DNA from: Deltaproteobacteria bacterium
Lineage (GTDB): Bacteria > Myxococcota_A > UBA9160 > SMWR01
NCBI GenBank assembly: GCA_029261905.1
Contig: JAJDAM010000445.1
Location: 1 to 16,142, forward strand
Length of the DNA: 16,142 bases
Direction of reading: 5' to 3'
In this document: piece after piece, positions 15,075-16,142 of the stretch
How the letters are laid out: each line of letters opens with the position of its first letter
Position numbering within the stretch: position 1 is the stretch's first letter
Notes under the pieces: generated by a model
What the model saw: the letters and a program-made list of their open reading frames with translations, nothing else
The model's database searches: none
What the model was told of the DNA's origin: nothing
Program-made: the position numbers and the translations under genes

Positions 15075-16142
15075 ATGGAACGCAAGCAGCAACGCAAGCG
15101 ATCGCCCAGCTTCGATTCATTGAGTGCCTTCGGAATCAACGCCGGGTTCGTCGAGGATATCCACGACCGCTACGGAGTCGATCCCGAATCGGTCGACGAG
15201 AGCTGGGCAAGCCACTTCGACGACGAGATCGAATCGGTCGACGATCGCACAGCCGATGCTCGGTCGGCCGAAGCTGCAGCCGACGGGGCGAAGACTTCTC
15301 CAGCAGCGAATCAGTTGGCGGACCGTCACGCACGTGTGTTGCGGATGATCCACGCCTATCGCGCGCGAGGCCACCGCATCGCCGACATCGACCCGTTGGG
15401 TGCCAACGACGACTATTTCCCAGAACTGGATCCGGCCCACTACGGTTTCGGCAACGAAGAACTCGACCAATCGTTCATCGCGGGCAACCTGCCGGGCGGC
15501 GCCGTCCAGACACTGCGCGAGATCCTGGAGCGCTTGCGGGCGACCTATTGTCGAAAAGTGGGGGTGGAGTTCACGCACGTTCAGGACCCCGGCCGCAAGG
15601 CGTGGATCCAAAGCCGAATCGAGAACTCGCAGAATTCGAGCCCGCTCGAAACGCCCGAGAGACTGAGGATCTTTCACAAGCTGGCGGCTTCCGAACTCTT
15701 CGAACGTTTCCTCGCTACGCGCTTTCTCGGGCAGAAGCGCTTCTCGTTGGAGGGCGCCGAAGCGCTGATCCCGCTGCTCGACACCATCGTCGAGCAGGCT
15801 CCCGAATTCGGCGCGGATGAACTCGTGATCGGGATGGCGCACCGAGGGCGGTTGAACGTACTGTCGAACATCCTCGGCAAGTCGCTGGAGTCGATCTTCT
15901 CCGAATTCGAAGACAACCCGATGATCGACAGCCCCTTCGGATCCGGTGACGTCAAGTACCACAAGGGCTACTCGAACGACCGACGTACGACCCACGGCAA
16001 ACCCATTCACTTGTCCCTGACCGCCAACCCGTCGCACCTGGAGGCCGTCGATCCGGTGGTGGAAGGCCGCACGCGGGCCAAACAGGTTCGTGCCGGCGAC
16101 GATCGCGGCGAGAAAGTGATTCCGTTGTTGATCCACGGCGAT
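15075..16142 (+). CDS. sucA: 2-oxoglutarate dehydrogenase E1 component, 5' part (runs off window)
   Basis: The frame is open from ATG 15075 to the window end, giving the first 356 residues of a protein that is usually 900-950 residues long. The product is the thiamine-diphosphate-dependent decarboxylase of the 2-oxoglutarate dehydrogenase complex in the TCA cycle. The N-terminal E2-binding type segment 'FVEDIHDRYGVDPESVDESW' lies at 25-44 and is followed by an Ala/Asp-rich linker. Then come 'RMIHAYRARGHRIADIDPLG' (about 90-109), 'FTHVQDPGRKAWIQSRIE', 'RFSLEGAEALIPLLDTIVE', 'ELVIGMAHRGRLNVLSNILG', 'GDVKYHKGYSNDRRTTHG' and 'LTANPSHLEAVDPVVEGRTR'. All are near-consensus for SucA/Kgd. A weak CAGG lies 3-6 nt upstream of the ATG; a GTG at 15039 is in frame but adds no conserved sequence. 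No sucB or lpd is visible, as the window ends here. Confidence 0.95.
   Translation, partial: MERKQQRKRSPSFDSLSAFGINAGFVEDIHDRYGVDPESVDESWASHFDDEIESVDDRTADARSAEAAADGAKTSPAANQLADRHARVLRMIHAYRARGHRIADIDPLGANDDYFPELDPAHYGFGNEELDQSFIAGNLPGGAVQTLREILERLRATYCRKVGVEFTHVQDPGRKAWIQSRIENSQNSSPLETPERLRIFHKLAASELFERFLATRFLGQKRFSLEGAEALIPLLDTIVEQAPEFGADELVIGMAHRGRLNVLSNILGKSLESIFSEFEDNPMIDSPFGSGDVKYHKGYSNDRRTTHGKPIHLSLTANPSHLEAVDPVVEGRTRAKQVRAGDDRGEKVIPLLIHGD

Noticed and set aside
14253..15092. 279-codon open frame on the minus strand
   Set aside because: Antisense to the GST and the sucA leader; no motif or ribosome binding site.
15117..16136. 339-codon open frame on the minus strand
   Set aside because: It lies wholly antisense to sucA, whose translation matches the family throughout. 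The antisense product is a high-GC shadow with no recognisable motif.
1..16142. Defence, CRISPR, phage, toxin-antitoxin or secondary-metabolite system
   Set aside because: No repeat-spacer array, nuclease, integrase, transposase, toxin pair or assembly-line enzyme is visible. The gene content is envelope and general metabolism.

Overview
The window is 16.1 kb of high-GC, gene-dense bacterial chromosome. It has short gaps, frequent GTG/TTG starts and many long open frames antisense to real genes, as expected at this base composition. The gene set fits an uncultured deltaproteobacterium-like lineage such as Myxococcota or a relative: two sulfatase-superfamily enzymes, a divergent YchF-type GTPase, a DUF4404 protein, a DPPR-synthase-type prenyltransferase, several alpha/beta hydrolases and an E. 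coli-like sucA. That placement is an inference from gene content only. I see no rRNA, tRNA, CRISPR array, transposase, integrase, phage gene or defence gene.

Layout: (1) Bases 3-4618, plus strand: the 3' part of a large sulfatase-like gene, a second sulfatase-like lipoprotein, a YchF-like GTPase and a DUF4404 small protein. (2) Bases 4619-4882: a gap between convergent genes, dominated by a 22-bp perfect inverted repeat. (3) Bases 4883-6339, minus strand: a PlsC-type acyltransferase and a CoA-pyrophosphatase-like Nudix hydrolase. (4) Bases 6486-8757, plus strand: an alpha/beta hydrolase and a membrane-anchored SGNH/GDSL-type protein. (5) Bases 8765-13697, minus strand. In transcription order (13697 down to 8765) these are a UbiA-family polyprenyl-phosphate phosphoribosyltransferase, UDP-GlcNAc 2-epimerase, a rhodanese, an alpha/beta hydrolase and a GPH-type sugar/cation symporter. 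(6) Bases 13893-16142, plus strand: a cupin, a Nu-class-like GST and the 5' part of sucA (2-oxoglutarate dehydrogenase E1), which runs off the window.

The clearest functional theme is the cell envelope. It comprises lipid acylation (PlsC), polyprenyl-linked and nucleotide-sugar precursors (UbiA and WecB, 24 bp apart), sulfatase/phosphotransferase-type enzymes on the outer face, and an SGNH protein of the kind that handles acyl groups on glycans. The rest is general metabolism: 2-oxoglutarate dehydrogenase, Nudix, GST, rhodanese and hydrolases.

I found no convincing novel multi-gene system. The best leads are non-coding or at residue level: the 4679-4829 inverted repeat, three 11-bp-phased repeats upstream of sucA, a 14-bp triplicate leader repeat before the cupin gene, a Thr-type active site in a sulfatase-like lipoprotein, and a YchF-like GTPase with a shortened switch II region.
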